A DNA stretch of 64,000 bases from Uloborus plumipes (lineage: Eukaryota; Arthropoda; Arachnida; Araneae; Uloboridae): contig JAXGGA010003441.1 in the NCBI GenBank assembly GCA_038373865.1, positions 1 to 64,000 on the forward strand, read 5' to 3'. A model generated the notes under the pieces. It worked only from the letters and a program-made list of their open reading frames with translations, did no database searches and had not been told where the DNA came from. Below, piece after piece: positions 17,813-29,565 of this stretch. The translations under genes were made by a program, and so were the position numbers. Position 1 is the first letter of the stretch, and the number at the start of each line of letters is the position of its first letter.

Positions 17813-18150
17813 TAACCGACTTCAAAAAATGAGGAGGTTCTCAATTCAAAGCGTATGTTTTTCTTTTTTTTGTTCGCACATAACATCTGATCTACTGAAC
17901 CGATTTGGACGATTTTTTAAAAATCGATAGAAGATGATTAACTTAGGTACCATGTATTCATATGACGATATTTGTTCTCTAGAAAAAAAGTTATGATCGA
18001 AAGACTAAAATTTCATGTTATTTAAAACTATATGTGCTATCGTAAATCCTTACTTCAATCAGCGACCCGATGGTCAAGTGGTTAAACGCGTCGGGTTGAA
18101 GTTCCTGATGGAATGAGATCGAGTCCAGTCTGCAAGTTTTTTGAACAGCT
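17813..18150 (+). mobile_element. tRNA-derived SINE-like copy 2
   Basis: Direct-orientation match to the copy at 16747, beginning AACCGACTTCAAAAAATGAG. The tRNA-like segment at 18061-18130 is better preserved: GATGGTCAAGTGGTTAA (A box) and GAGATCGAGTCC (B box), with spacing like a long-variable-arm tRNA such as Leu or Ser. Not a functional tRNA gene, since no acceptor stem closes. Confidence 0.55.
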
Positions 18151-18227
18151 GCATGTTTTTTTAACTATATTTTGATTATTTTAAGTGCATTACACTAAAA
18201 AGAATGAAATAAAATATTTTTGAAAAA

Positions 18228-18625
18228 AAAATAGAACCGACTTCAGTTGGAAATTGCTCTAAAAAGTAAAAAATAATTTTTTTTCTTTGAACACCATCGA
18301 AACTACTTTTAAACACAAGTTTTGAAGTCGGCGCAAAAACAATGTATAGAATCATGCGCAACTACAATTCAACTATAAATATAAATTTTAATGGATTCAT
18401 TTCATTGATTACCACACATTCGTGTAATAGTACAAATATTCTGCTTTTAATTTTCAATGGTTTCTCTGAAAAAATGTTGGCAAAATATGGTTAAATAGCA
18501 TTTTACCTATTATTTTTGCGCCGACTTCAAAACTTATGTTTAAAAGTAGTTTCGATGGTGTTCAAAGAAAAAAAATTATTTTTTACTTTTTAGAGCAATT
18601 TCCAACTGAAGTCGGTTCTATTTTT
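18228..18625. mobile_element. Foldback MITE, AGAACCGACTTCAG ends
   Basis: Left arm AGAACCGACTTCAGTTGGAA... and right arm ending TTCCAACTGAAGTCGGTTCT are exact complements; pairing continues about 105 bases to TTTTGAAGTCGGCGC. The single-stranded middle is about 180 bases. No coding content. Confidence 0.75.
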
Positions 18626-20440
18626 TTTTTTCCAAAAATATTTTATTTTAATTCTTCAATCATGGCTTGATATTAAATTATTTATTTAATTATTTTGTAA
18701 ATATTTCACTGTTAATAAGGTAAAATGGAATTCGATTCTGAAATTAATAGCTCTTTATCACCATGCTCAGTTAGTAGCCCATCAAATGAAATTTGTCATA
18801 AAATATCCTACATCAAACGAAAAGACCTCATTTATTTTCCTGATATTCATGTGATATTCAAGAAATTCTTCAATTAAAAACAGGAGTATCCCAATCACAA
18901 GATTGGGTATTGCTTATAATATAAATATTTAGAGCTCCTTTATGTTAATTAATTTCTCAAGAAAGTATTTAGTGCTTTATAATTATGAATGCATAATGCT
19001 CAGGCATCAGAGAAATACTATTTCTTGTTTTCATCAATTATCTAATTTATTGTTCAATGATTTAATAAATTACATTTCATGACATATTGGGTAGATAATA
19101 CAGCTATTAATAAATATATCATTATTTTTTGGTTTAATTAATTTTAAGTCCATGAGAGGGGGAACAAAAGCATATGGTCGTCACAAAAAACATGCATATA
19201 CTGTCAGCAGGATATCTCTTAATGGGAGAAATAACCAAAAGTAAACTCTTTTCTTGTGAATAGCTAACATATCAGTGGCTTGTTTTAAAAAAAAATTAAT
19301 GTTTCTACTGCTCCCCCTTTATGAGAAAAATGGCTGTCAAGATGGCCAAAAACGCATTTTTTGCCTTATGGCTTATCTTTAAGCTAAACTATTTCCAAGA
19401 AGGAGTGAGAAACCCAAAAAAATTATTGCGTAGCAATTTACAGGGAGGACCTGTACACTATCAGAAAGTGAGAAAACCTTTGGTTTTGTTTGCCTTTTTT
19501 GTAATAAATGCCTCAATTTTAGCAAAATCTGCAAAATCAAGTTTTTGTGGTGACATCTTTAAAGAGCCCTGTACCTTGGCAATTTTCATTATGAACGTTC
19601 TAGTATTTTTTTTCGGAATGCCTGGAGTAACTAGTTTCCATAGATATCTAACACTTTTATTTTGCATGAGTACGATTTTTTATAAAAAATGATTAAATAA
19701 CATCACTTTTTTAGTATTTTGACGTGGCGGACAAAATTTGACGGCATGTATCTCAGAAAATAAGTGGAGCAGGAACCTAACAATTTGGACTTTTCCATGC
19801 CTCTATATGATCAACATGTGTGCCAAATTAAAAGAAAATCCGAGTCGGTCGTGCGACCCCCATTCGGTGAGTTGGTATGGAATCACTCGTATCTGAAATA
19901 TTTTCAATAAAAGCTAGCCGATTTTTAAAATCGTAGAACTTTATTTCCGTATACTATGTAATTGATAAGTTGAAGTGATATGGTGAGAAAAACGGATGAA
20001 AAGAAGCGGAGAGAAAAGGTTTGTTTGAATCTCTTTTAAGTGAATCAGACCGACCGACTTCAGAGCAGCCTATTATACAGACTCCAGACCAGGGTTGCCA
20101 GATTTAAGAACTGCAAATACGGGACAGGTTTACAGGTTTCTTGGGGGAGGGGGGGGGTTTAGATGAAGTCGGACAGCTGAATTTTTACAACCTTGACTTT
20201 GATATTAAACGTTTGCCATGAATATACAGGGAAAAAATACACAATGAGCATGTGAAGAAAAACTACATTTTTTACCATCGGCATACTTATTTTTCTTCAT
20301 GAATAATAGTCGGAAAAGGTTTAACACTAAATATTGTAAAAATCCGTGTTGCCTTGCAATTAAGCCCCTTTCCCTGAAGCAGGCCCGTCACTTAGAATTT
20401 TACCAGGGGAGCAAAGGATATATATTCAACGTATATTATA

Positions 20441-22166
20441 GGGTGAGTTCTGGTAAGTGCGTACCCTTTTTTGCAAAGTTCATGTTCTCAGGGATGCTGC
20501 TCTGTTGAAAAATCTTGTACACTCACAATTTTTTTTTAGTTTTCTTTCCAGATTCTTTACTAAGATTTTCAAGCATATAATATGTCAAATAAACCATAAG
20601 CATAGGTTTTGTGACCTGGTTTATGACACCTATTCTAAGGTACGCACTTTCCCTACCTAGCGGGGTAAGTGCGTCCACCTTAAATTATGTGAATATGAGC
20701 AGTAAAAAACTTCTGGCACATATTAAATATGTTAGGTAGTTGCCTTGGGATAATTCCTAATACTAGAGATCAGCACTTGCTTGCATGGATGAAACGCTAT
20801 CAGTGATATTCCACGTGTCTTGCGAACAACTGTGATTTGAAGATTGAGAGAGTTGTGTCTGTGATTCTTCCTCTGTCCTTTTAATAAGACCAAGTAAGCA
20901 AATGTAAGTTGTTTTCATTTAGTAATAATCACTCATAGTCTACATAGTTTATTTTGGTTAAATACATTAATCAGTCTGTGTTTAAGCCAGGGTTCGCACT
21001 TACCCCTTCTTAAATGTAAGATGAGACATGTGCGTCCAATAGCTTTGTTGTAAGTGCGTACCCCTGTGATTTTCTGTAATTCTTTTTGTATGGTAGATCG
21101 TTAGGTGAATTGAGTGAACGATTCGTTTTTTTCTTCTTTTTTCTTTTTCTTTTCTTTTTTTTTTTTTTGAATAAATACGGTTTTAAAATATTTTTCTTAT
21201 TAGAATCAGCAGCAGTAAGAAAAAACACAAACTAAAGAGCAAAAAAAAAAAAAAAAAGAGAATAATTGATCATGATATGATACTTGTACTTTTTTTTTTC
21301 TTGTACATTCAAATAGTTTTTCACAAGGTGTTCCTTAATTTTCTTAACTATAATTTATTCATTACTCCACCTTCGTTTTTTGAATCAGTTGGTTCCTTAT
21401 TTAGTGTTTCACTTAATTTCATTGCTTCATTTGTCATTCTGGTTTAAATTAAGTATAGCTCATGATCGCTATTTTCAACGAAAAATTTACTAACTGATAT
21501 CTAAAAGCCAATATATTTCAGAGGTAATGAATAAAATTGAAATCTTATGCCGCATTCAATGTTAATATAAATATTTGATGGAAATGACGTCGGATTTTTA
21601 ATCGGTTTATAAAAGAGTTATTAGCAAAAGTAAAGGTGAATTACGAGAGTCGGATCTTCCACGTAATGGAACACACTTGCCTCATCATAATGGTACGCAC
21701 TTGCTCCGCATAATAGTACGCATATGCCTCATGATAGTGGTACGCACTTGCCCCATCATAATGGTACGCACTTACCCCCACCTTACTTTAAAGAAAGGGA
21801 AAGTGCGTACCGTCATATAAACAAATTTTAGTTAGAGTATTTGATCAAAATACCCCATGTATGTTATTAGTAGCTATTACTTAAAAGAAACAACTTGCAT
21901 TTCTTGACTTCAATTGCTTGGTATGACTACAAGAGAAACTGAAACAAAACCTTCTCAATCTTTACTTAAGAGTTTTTTTGAAGACATTTAAGTTATCCCT
22001 GATTGTGTTTCGTCTATTGAATCCAGGCCTGAATTCTACCTATTGAAATTATCATTAGACAGTTATCTAACATAGTCGATGTGTTGCAGAAGCCATTTCA
22101 AGACAGTGTTCATATAATTCCCAGTGGACGCACTTACCCCGTGGACGCACTTACCAGAACTCACCC
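20441..22166. mobile_element. Pogo-like nonautonomous element, GGGTGAGTTCTGG ends
   Basis: Perfect inverted ends GGGTGAGTTCTGGTAAGTGC and the complement ending 22166, with TA on both sides. The word GTGCGTACC or its complement GGTACGCACTT is scattered through the element (20456, 20640, 21050, 21690-21775, 21805). A splice-donor-like AATGTAAGTTG at about 20900 resembles the donor of the transposase 5' exon in the element at 44000. No transposase remains. Placement with pogo-like elements is by analogy of end structure. Confidence 0.7.
21660..21782. repeat. Short tandem repeats, about 30 bp
   Basis: Four to five copies of a unit reading approximately TGGTACGCACTTGCCCCATC with ATAA at the junction, differing by a few bases. 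They lie near the right end of the enclosing transposon and contain its iterated end motif. Confidence 0.7.
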
Positions 22167-22277
22167 TACCAAAAAACAGCAAAAACTACGTTCACTTAAT
22201 GTAAATGCATTAATTGATTAATTGCCCAAAACCAAGGCGGCAATTACCCCCCCCCCTTTGATCCCCCAAATGATAGG

Positions 22278-22479
22278 CCTGTCTTCAGGGCCCGACTAAG
22301 CCAAGATGGTGCCCAGGTCCTGAAGAAATTTGTCACAAGAAAATCTGCTCATTTTCAAAGTAATTGTCCCCAAAAAGAGAAGAAAGAAAGAAATTTACTG
22401 TATTTTGGTGCCCCTAAAATTATGGTGTCCAGGTCCACGGACCTGTAGGACTGTGCGTTAATCAGGCCCTGCCTGTCTT
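22278..22479. mobile_element. Small hAT-type MITE with perfect 8-bp duplication
   Basis: Element 22286-22471 (186 bp) has ends CAGGGCCCGACTAA and TTAATCAGGCCCTG. It is flanked by a perfect 8-bp duplication, CCTGTCTT, at 22278-22285 and 22472-22479. No coding capacity. The perfect duplication suggests a fairly recent insertion into the larger hAT-type element. Confidence 0.8.
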
Positions 22480-24202
22480 GGCCTGGAAGATACAATAATC
22501 GTTTCTAGTGATGACTTGTATTTAGTATGTACTTTTTCAAAATGCCAGACATACGGAAGGGTAAATTTTAATACGTGCAAAATAATTTTAACACCACAAA
22601 AATTTTGATTACAATTGAGCAGACACAGAATTAAATAAGAAACTAGGTGACCCGTGCGGAATTCCGCAAAAAAAAAAAAAAAACCCTCTAAACTTAAAAT
22701 TTAATACGACAATTTTTATTGGCTTCATTTGCACAACATCGCCATCTACTGCCGTCGTTCTGACAACTTTTCAAAGAGATCAAAGACACGTTCACTTTTA
22801 CAACTACTACAAAAGTGATCCCCTATATTAAAATCAAATACCCAAGGCTATTACTAAACTAAATACTAACGTTATCGCAAAACTACCATAGTATTTTGAA
22901 ACAATAAAAGTTACAATTAAGGTTTACCGAGCTAAGCCTTGGCTTGAAATGTCGCATTTAAAATTGATTTGAGCAACAATGTAACGATTTTGACAGTTGA
23001 GCAAAAAATTTAACTTTTTCAAACTTCAATCGCTTATAAGTCGCTTAAACGTGGATTTTCGAGATTCTCATTACGCGGCGCTAGCGGAGAAACGTTCTAA
23101 AGAACGCATTTTTTTTAATCTTTCGAATGAAATCAAAATGGAGACGATACGACAATTATTTCGCTAGATAGAGTCAATTTTGTGCCCAAAAATTGAAGTT
23201 CGAATAAAAAACGAACCGACACTTTTTAGAGGGTGGGTCTAATTTTCGTCAATAGCCCGCGGGATAAGCTTCAAAATCATAAATTTTCTTGAAATTCGAT
23301 AAAGAAATGAGCGAGTTTCGACCGGGTATAGGATTCGGCTTAGAGAAATAATATATGGAGATTAACCTAAAACAACTAAAAATTTAATATTCAATATCTT
23401 CTGTACAATTTTTTTGAATATTATAACATAAAAATTACCCTAACAAAATTTCGGCAAGTTCTCTTTCAAATCATATCTGCTGCTTGGTACTATTGCTGTA
23501 ATAATTCTTTTAAAGTTTTTAGGTTTGCATAAAACTCATTACAATTTACCTTTGTATCGTTCAGTGTAAAAACTATGTATCTTCATATTTTAAAAATACG
23601 TATTTGTTTGCTAAATGGAATTACATTTAGTTACATCTTTTAGTTTAAGAGCGAAACAAAGCACATTTCAAAAGATAACTATCCGGCGTCTAATAGAAGC
23701 TGAACACTTACATTTCTTTAATAAGGAAATATTTGAGCAGGGCTTTGTATAATAAGGAACAGTAAAATCATTTACAAGGAGCTAAACCACTTTTAAAATG
23801 AACTACACCTCTGTTGAATAAATTGTCACAATATTTTCTGTTCTAACTTAATATAAGGCTAACATTACAGAAAAATATTAGAATTCAATCAATTTTCTTA
23901 TCACTCTGTTTCATATTTTTTGTTTTACTTTTTTTTAATAAATAATGTCTCGTTTTGTAAAATTTTACTTCTAGCTAGAATACGGGACTTCAGCCGTCCC
24001 GTATCAATGTTTCACGGGACGCGGGACAATTTTTCAAAAAACAGGACAGTCCCTTGAAATCCGGGACGTCTGGCAACCCTGGTCCAGACCCCATATAACT
24101 AAATTCTATCCTGCCTCGGGGTATATATCAAATTTTCACTTTTTAGTCTCTTTGGACTTGACCAAAAAAAAATTTTTTTTTTTAATCGGTCAAAATGCCA
24201 CC

Positions 24203-24938
24203 CCCTGGCTCAGTGGCGTAACTACGGGGGGTGTTTTGGGGACAACCCCCCCCCCCCCCGAAATGTTGGGCCGGAAATGTATAAATGAAGAGTAAAAAAA
24301 AATTATTGAAAGAAAAAGTTCGATTCTCCTGCGAATATCATAGTGTTAGATTTCATTGTCACCCATTGCTGGGGGTCCCTTCCCAGAACCATTAAGGATT
24401 GGCCTTTTTTTTTTTTTCTTTTTTAGGCAATAAATGTTAAAAATTTCCGGGGGTAGCCCTAAAAAAAACCCCATTATCATCGAAATTCGTCTAAATTGCG
24501 TTTTTGGAATTTCGAAAAATCGCTTGGAAGAGTTCCTGGATCCTATCATTTTCGTTCACATTATTGAAAATGGCCTGCAATCGTATTTTACTGACTGGGG
24601 AAGAGATCGAACATCCTCTCCTCTAACATCACCAAGATAGTCTAGAATGAAGTTTTTAGAGGTACGATTTATGAAAATTCCCGGGGGCGAACCCCCGGAC
24701 CCCCCTTTTATTTTTCTGCAGTAATAGTCCTTAAAACTACTGCACAATTCTAGTGTCGGAGGTTGTTACTCTTTACAACGCAGTCCGGTTTTTCGAACTT
24801 CGGAAGTCCGCACTTTCAAGTTCGTATTATGTGAAAAAAAGGGGTTGCTACCCCCCTCCCACCGTTTTTTTAACCTGGTGACGACTCTGAATATAACCCC
24901 CCCTGAAACCAACGACTAGTTACGCCACTGCCCTGGCT
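24203..24938. mobile_element. hAT-type MITE with perfect 8-bp duplication
   Basis: Element 24211-24930 has perfect 14-base inverted ends, CAGTGGCGTAACTA and TAGTTACGCCACTG. It is flanked by CCCTGGCT at 24203-24210 and 24931-24938, a perfect 8-bp duplication. The interior carries C- and G-runs and frames without family resemblance. It sits inside a repeat whose own right end, CTAGCTACGCCACTG, closes at 24988. Confidence 0.8.
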
Positions 24939-24985
24939 GCTGCGCCCGTGGCAGGAGCCACTCCTGCCAACCCCTAGCTACGCCA

Positions 24986-24989
<4 letters not shown>

Positions 24990-25065
<76 letters not shown>
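24990..25065. repeat. (TA)n microsatellite
   Basis: About 75 bases of TA between a CGCCACTG repeat end and copy B of the 2.1-kb transposon. Confidence 0.95.
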
Positions 25066-25066
<1 letters not shown>

Positions 25067-27214
25067 GGTGATGCTTAAAAATGAAAGTTAAAAAATTCTG
25101 CGGTTCACCCTCCCATTTTGATCTCTCATATAAAAAATCGAGTGAACCAAAATTTTGCTGGATTTCATTAAGTTTTAGGGGTCGCTACCAGGCTTTAAAT
25201 TTCACAAAAAAATGTTAAAATTCAACATAATTTTCATTAGTAATTTTTAATATTATAAAAATATCTTATCTCACGTAACACTTTATTTTTGTGTCAAATA
25301 AACTCCAATATAACAACACAGCCCCTCCCTTCCATTCTAGACCACCTCCCTCGAACTTCAGGAGCCTGTCACTGCTTGTCAGTGTAGTGGCTGTCTATGA
25401 TCAGTGCAGGTGGGAGCAGTTAGTTTAACCTTCAAAACACTATATTTCGCTTTTATTATAAAGGGTGATTTATTTTCTGTGTTTTTTTGTACAGTGAATC
25501 TAATAAGTTTCGAAAGTAAGAGTTTTTATTTGTGGGAATTACAAACAGTAAACTATATAATGAATAAATAAATTTGAATGGACTGGAAGGGTATATTACT
25601 TGTTTTGGCTGTTTTTAACAGACTTCAGATAAATGTATTTAGAACGAGGACTCTCAATTTTTGGTTTTTATAATTTTATTACTGTTATTTATGACAAATT
25701 GTACAGTGCCTGCTATTTCTACAAGAAAACAGACGGAAATATGACTAGTAGGTCGAATTTCTCAAACATTAAATCAAACCAAACTACCTTCCAAACATGA
25801 AACTTTTTCCGTATTTTTTTATTACACAGAACAGGAAAAGCAAACATATTCCATAAAGCTGCTCATTTGAATTCTAAAGATGTATTGGAAATTTAAAATA
25901 AAAATAGAATTCCCCAACACAACAGTAAATTTATGTTGTGGATAAGATTGAAAAGCTTTTTAAAGAGTGGTAGAATCTAAAGAAAAATAAAGAAAGGTGT
26001 GTCATTTAAAAGCCTGCAGGTCTTCACCGAGCACGTTGGATAGCAAAGTCTATCTACTCTCTGAAAATATTCGAATTGTTTTCAAAACTGTTATAATGTT
26101 TCGAAAACAATTCAGATTAACAAAACAGATGGAAAAGGTTTGCAAGAAATCTATATTTTTAGCCTTAATCTACATTAAGTATTGGTTCCAAGCTCCATCC
26201 GCTTGTTCAGCCCCAAGAAACGACTTAGAACTCCTCAAAGATTTAAATACGCATGAGGATGTAAACCCTGTCATAGATAAAAGTATGTGGCCATTTATGG
26301 CCACATACTTTATTGCCTTATCATTTTTTGACGAAAAAGTGAAAAATGAAACTAAAAGAAAATGGTCTAAGCTCTAAAAAAAGAAGGAGCATATTTTTGG
26401 TCAAAAAGAATTAATGTAGACACTGTAAACATTGGTAATAAAAATCTAGAAGATTTTGTCACTAGTAATATACCAAATGATTATTTTCTATTACCAGATT
26501 AAGCTCCGATTTCCTCAAAAAAAAAATGAAAACTGGATCAAAAACAAGGAGTATATTCAAAGTAAGGAGACAGTAACAAAATTTAAGGTAGTCAATAATA
26601 TAGTAGAGAGAGGGGTGTCCTTAATCCAAGAGTACAACAAAATACTGACTCTAGATGAAGACCAGAATCAGTATATTTTGCTTCTTGTGAAGTCCTTCAT
26701 ACAAAAGTTCACGAACTACAGAAAAGCAACTTTGCTGTCTGCATAATGAGTTTTTTACGTATTAATTGTGATATCAAAATCTTTTTGGGGACTCTTAAAA
26801 ACTAATACAAGCTTATATAAATTCTGTTATAGGATTTTTAAAAATTGTGACAATTAAAGAAATTTTGTAAAAATCTGTGTTTTTTGTCTAATTTTCCTCT
26901 TGTTTGCTCACTAAAGTAAATTGTAACACATATATGATATAAAATTAGCTGTGGGTAACATATATGGACCTTAAAACCTCATTTCTCTTCTTTTTATGTA
27001 AAAAAATATAATTTTATAATAATTACAATTTTTTTTAAATAATCACTTTTTGGGAAAATGTTAGCCTTTTAAAATCTTTAGTAGTGACCTTTAATTTTTT
27101 CTCAAAAAATCTCAAAATATTAATTTTAGTTTCTCTTGTTAGGTAGAACAAAATGGGAGGGTGACTCAAGAGAAAAGGAACAAAAAATATTTTTGGGTCT
27201 TTTAAGCATCACCC
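25066..27214 (+). mobile_element. 2.1-kb DNA transposon, copy B
   Basis: Same family as 4581-6687 but inverted relative to it. Ends GGGTGATGCTTAAAAATG (25066) and CTTTTAAGCATCACCC (ending 27214) are flanked by TA tracts. Homology with copy A runs throughout, including CAGTGACAGGCTC/GAGCCTGTCACTG-type words and the coding remains. The coding strand is plus here. At 2149 bp against 2107 bp, the two copies share the same internal truncation, so they descend from one deleted nonautonomous source. Confidence 0.75.
26093..26746 (+). pseudogene. Decayed transposon protein, C-terminal part (copy B)
   Basis: A first frame to 26377 contains LIYIKYWFQAPSACSA, NDLELLKDL, then a duplicated CCATTTATGGCCACATAC word that disrupts the HLWY block, and FIALSFFDEKVKNETK. 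After stops, a second frame to 26746 contains KVVNNIVERGVSLIQEYN and ends LLSA. Block order equals copy A. The family is recalled as a widespread transposon-derived protein of unknown class in arthropods and Hydra; the residues recognised are the YWF, SAP, LLK, FFD and ERGV.LIQ blocks. The N-terminal two thirds are missing. Confidence 0.6.
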
Positions 27215-27243
27215 TAATATATATATATATTTATATATATATA
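27215..27243. repeat. (TA)n microsatellite
   Basis: Short imperfect TA tract after copy B. Confidence 0.85.
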
Positions 27244-27983
27244 CTAGCTGACCCGGCCACGCGTTGCTGTGGCTAAGGTATGGGTTAAACTATAATGTTT
27301 CAATAGAAACGAAAAACTTTATTACCGCTATAGAGATCAACTTTATATAAATATAGCTGACCCGGCCAACTCTGTTCCGCCTTAAAGGCAATAAATAAGC
27401 AAATTTTTGAATTTATTAAGTTTTTTTATTAGAATATACAAAAAAAATATAAGTACCTACATTAATCATCCATTATTGTTTCTGTATTTACAACCTATTT
27501 TACAGCACTCCAGAAGCTGTCAGAACATGTGCTTTATGTCGCCCGGCGACAGAGGCTCAAAAAAGGCTTAGTTAAAAAGATAATTTTTTCGGACTGCTTA
27601 TCAACTGACTGCTCCATCCATAAATCCATACAAACTAACTTTTGTATACATAATAGTAGTAAGAAGAACAGCCACTTAAATGCAGTCCGGGAGCTATCCC
27701 ACCGAGCGCTTTCCTCTCTCAGCCTCAGAGGTGCAAAAACTCTTAAGTGACAATCGTTTCTGACAGCTTATCACATATAAATTTCAAGAGAAGTAACGCG
27801 TTTGTAAATAATTTACTTCACAAAAAAATCAAATAACACTCAACGCACCGCTAACTTACAACCTGTTTACGGCGCTCCGGAAGCTGCCAGAACGTGTGCT
27901 TTATGTCGCTCAGCCATGGAGGTTTCAAAAAAGGCTTAGTAAAAAGGCTTAGCCAAGAATATAGAAAAGCTAGTAGCTAAATA

Positions 27984-29410
27984 CACTGGCGGAAAAAAAA
28001 ATCCCAACACCAAGAAAGACTTGTGTTAGATAAACGAAATTTGGTAGGCGTGTTTATACAAGTGAAAGATGACATCGATTGAAATTCCGTGTTCCGCGCA
28101 TAAGTGTGGCGCAGCTGGCGTCACTCAGAACATGCAAATAAGGCTTGTTTTAAAAGCGTGTTGTGAAGCTCGTGTGTATTATTTTTCCGTGAAATTTGAC
28201 GAATTGCGTTCATGTTAACCAGGAATACCTTTAAGAAGATAAAGACGCCATTATCAACAGCTCACCGAGTTTGAACAAGGTCGTACAATTCGGCTACGAG
28301 AAGGTGGATTTTCATTTCGCGATATTGCAGAAAGACTTGGGTGGGAATGTTTCTACCATGCATGATTATTGGAAGCTATGGGCAAGGGATGGTACTACCT
28401 CAAGAAGATCGAGTTCCGAGCTGCCACGTGGCACGACTGAGAAGGAAGATCGCCGAATCTTGCGTACGGCTGTGGCGCATCGTACTACATCTGCGGCTGA
28501 CATTCGAGTTGCAGTTGGTACCGTCGTGACCCAAGAAACGGTCAGAAGCTGTTTACTTCAAGGACAGCTCCGAGCCAGGCCGCCTGTAGCCGGTATTCTA
28601 TTGACTGCAAACCATTGCCTTTTCCGACGGCAGTGGTGCCACGACAGAGCTCACTGGAGGTTGGAGTGGAGATCTGTTGTAATTTTTGATGAAAACAGAT
28701 TCTAAATTAGTGCCAGTGGTGGCTGTATATTGGTCAGAAGGAGGCCAGGGGACCACCTGCATCCAAGCGGTCTACGGCCTAGTCACACGGGACTCACACC
28801 TGGGGTTATGGTCTCTGGAGCAATTTCCTGCTACAGCTTGGGCATTCTTGTGGTAATCCCAAACTCACTGACTGAAAATTTGTCGTCAGTCTGTTAATTT
28901 AAGCAGTAGTACAGCCCTTCATGAGTAGCATTCAAGGGAGCGCTTTCCAACCGGATAACGATCGCCCTCACATCGCTGCTGTAATGTAATGTGCTCTACA
29001 GAGTGCTGACATGTTACCATGACCTGCAAAATCACCAGGTCTGTCTCCAATTGATAACGAATGGGATATCATGGAATGGCACCTCGAGCATCATCCACAG
29101 TCAGCAATGACGGTCCTAGTATTGACACAGCAAGTGCAACAAGCATGAAACTCCATACCACAAAGTGACATTCGGCACCTGCGTGACATAATGCATGCAC
29201 GCTTGCAGGCTTGCCTTCAAAATTCTGGAGGTTACACCCTCTATTAAATTAACATAATTTCACATTTGCACAGCATTTTCTTGAGCTTAAATTAGTCAGT
29301 GATCTCGTACATTTAATCAATTAAACATGTTAACTAGACAATTGCATTACCCAAATTTCATTATTCTACGGCAATTTTTTCTTGGTGTTGGGATTTTTTT
29401 TCCGCCAGTG
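27984..29410 (+). mobile_element. Decayed Tc1-like transposon
   Basis: Inverted ends CACTGGCGGAAAAAAAAATC (27984) and the complement ending CGCCAGTG at 29410, with TA on both sides. The terminal repeat continues through CCCAACACCAAGAAAG. Length 1427 bp is near the Tc1 norm. It encodes a broken transposase on the plus strand and sits inside the repeat at 27246-29567. Confidence 0.85.
28245..29249 (+). pseudogene. Tc1-like transposase pseudogene
   Basis: The N-terminal helix-turn-helix is recognisable as YQQLTEFEQGRTIRLREGG..FRDIAERLG, followed after a frameshift near 28338 by NVSTMHDYWKLWARDGT. The longest open piece ends VVIFDENRF with a stop directly after the first catalytic aspartate region. 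Downstream fragments (RRRPGDHLHPS, PGVMVSGAISCY) are in the expected order but contain several stops, and the second aspartate and glutamate motifs are no longer readable. It is non-functional. Confidence 0.8.
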
Positions 29411-29565
29411 TAGATAATTTGCAATAAAAAATATATTGCGATCCTAAATTGAGATAAAAACTATCCTATCATTTAAGTTGGGCCAAACTGAAACTGCGTG
29501 CAAAATTTGGTTAAAATCGGTTCAGTAGCTGAAGAGTCCATTGGCCACAAACACAGGGACACGTA

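Larger units (their letters stand above)
15035..19892. mobile_element. Large foldback element, about 4.9 kb
   Basis: The left arm (15035 to about 16290) is the reverse complement of the right arm (about 18650 to 19892). Matching landmarks are CACGACCGACTCGGATTTT against AAAATCCGAGTCGGTCGTG, and CATCAAACG-type and GCATAATGCTCAGGCATCAG words in opposite orientation. The arms of about 1.25 kb have diverged by small indels. The middle contains a further inverted repeat, two SINE-like copies and a small MITE, so it has served as an insertion target. The open frame at 19321-19692 lies within the right arm and has no recognisable family. Confidence 0.7.
20082..24089. mobile_element. hAT-type nonautonomous element with 8-bp duplication
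   Basis: Ends CAGGGTTGCCAGA (20090) and TCTGGCAACCCTG (ending 24081) are inverted repeats. They are bounded by CTCCAGAC (20082-20089) and GTCCAGAC (24082-24089), an 8-bp duplication with one mismatch. CAGGG ends with an 8-bp duplication are typical of hAT elements. Subterminal words ACGGGACAGG and GGGACAGTCCC also pair. No hAT transposase is visible. A pogo-like element (20441-22166) and a small MITE (22286-22471) have inserted into it; a repeat start GTGACCCGTGCGGAATTCCG lies at about 22647. Confidence 0.75.

Noticed and set aside
18061..18130. A tRNA gene
   Set aside because: A and B boxes are present but no acceptor stem closes and the segment is part of a repeated unit.
19321..19692. A 123-codon frame
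   Set aside because: It lies entirely in the right arm of the large foldback and its counterpart in the left arm is broken.
20441..22166. A CRISPR-like array of GTACGCACTT repeats
   Set aside because: Repeats are few, irregular and without unique spacers, and lie inside inverted transposon ends.
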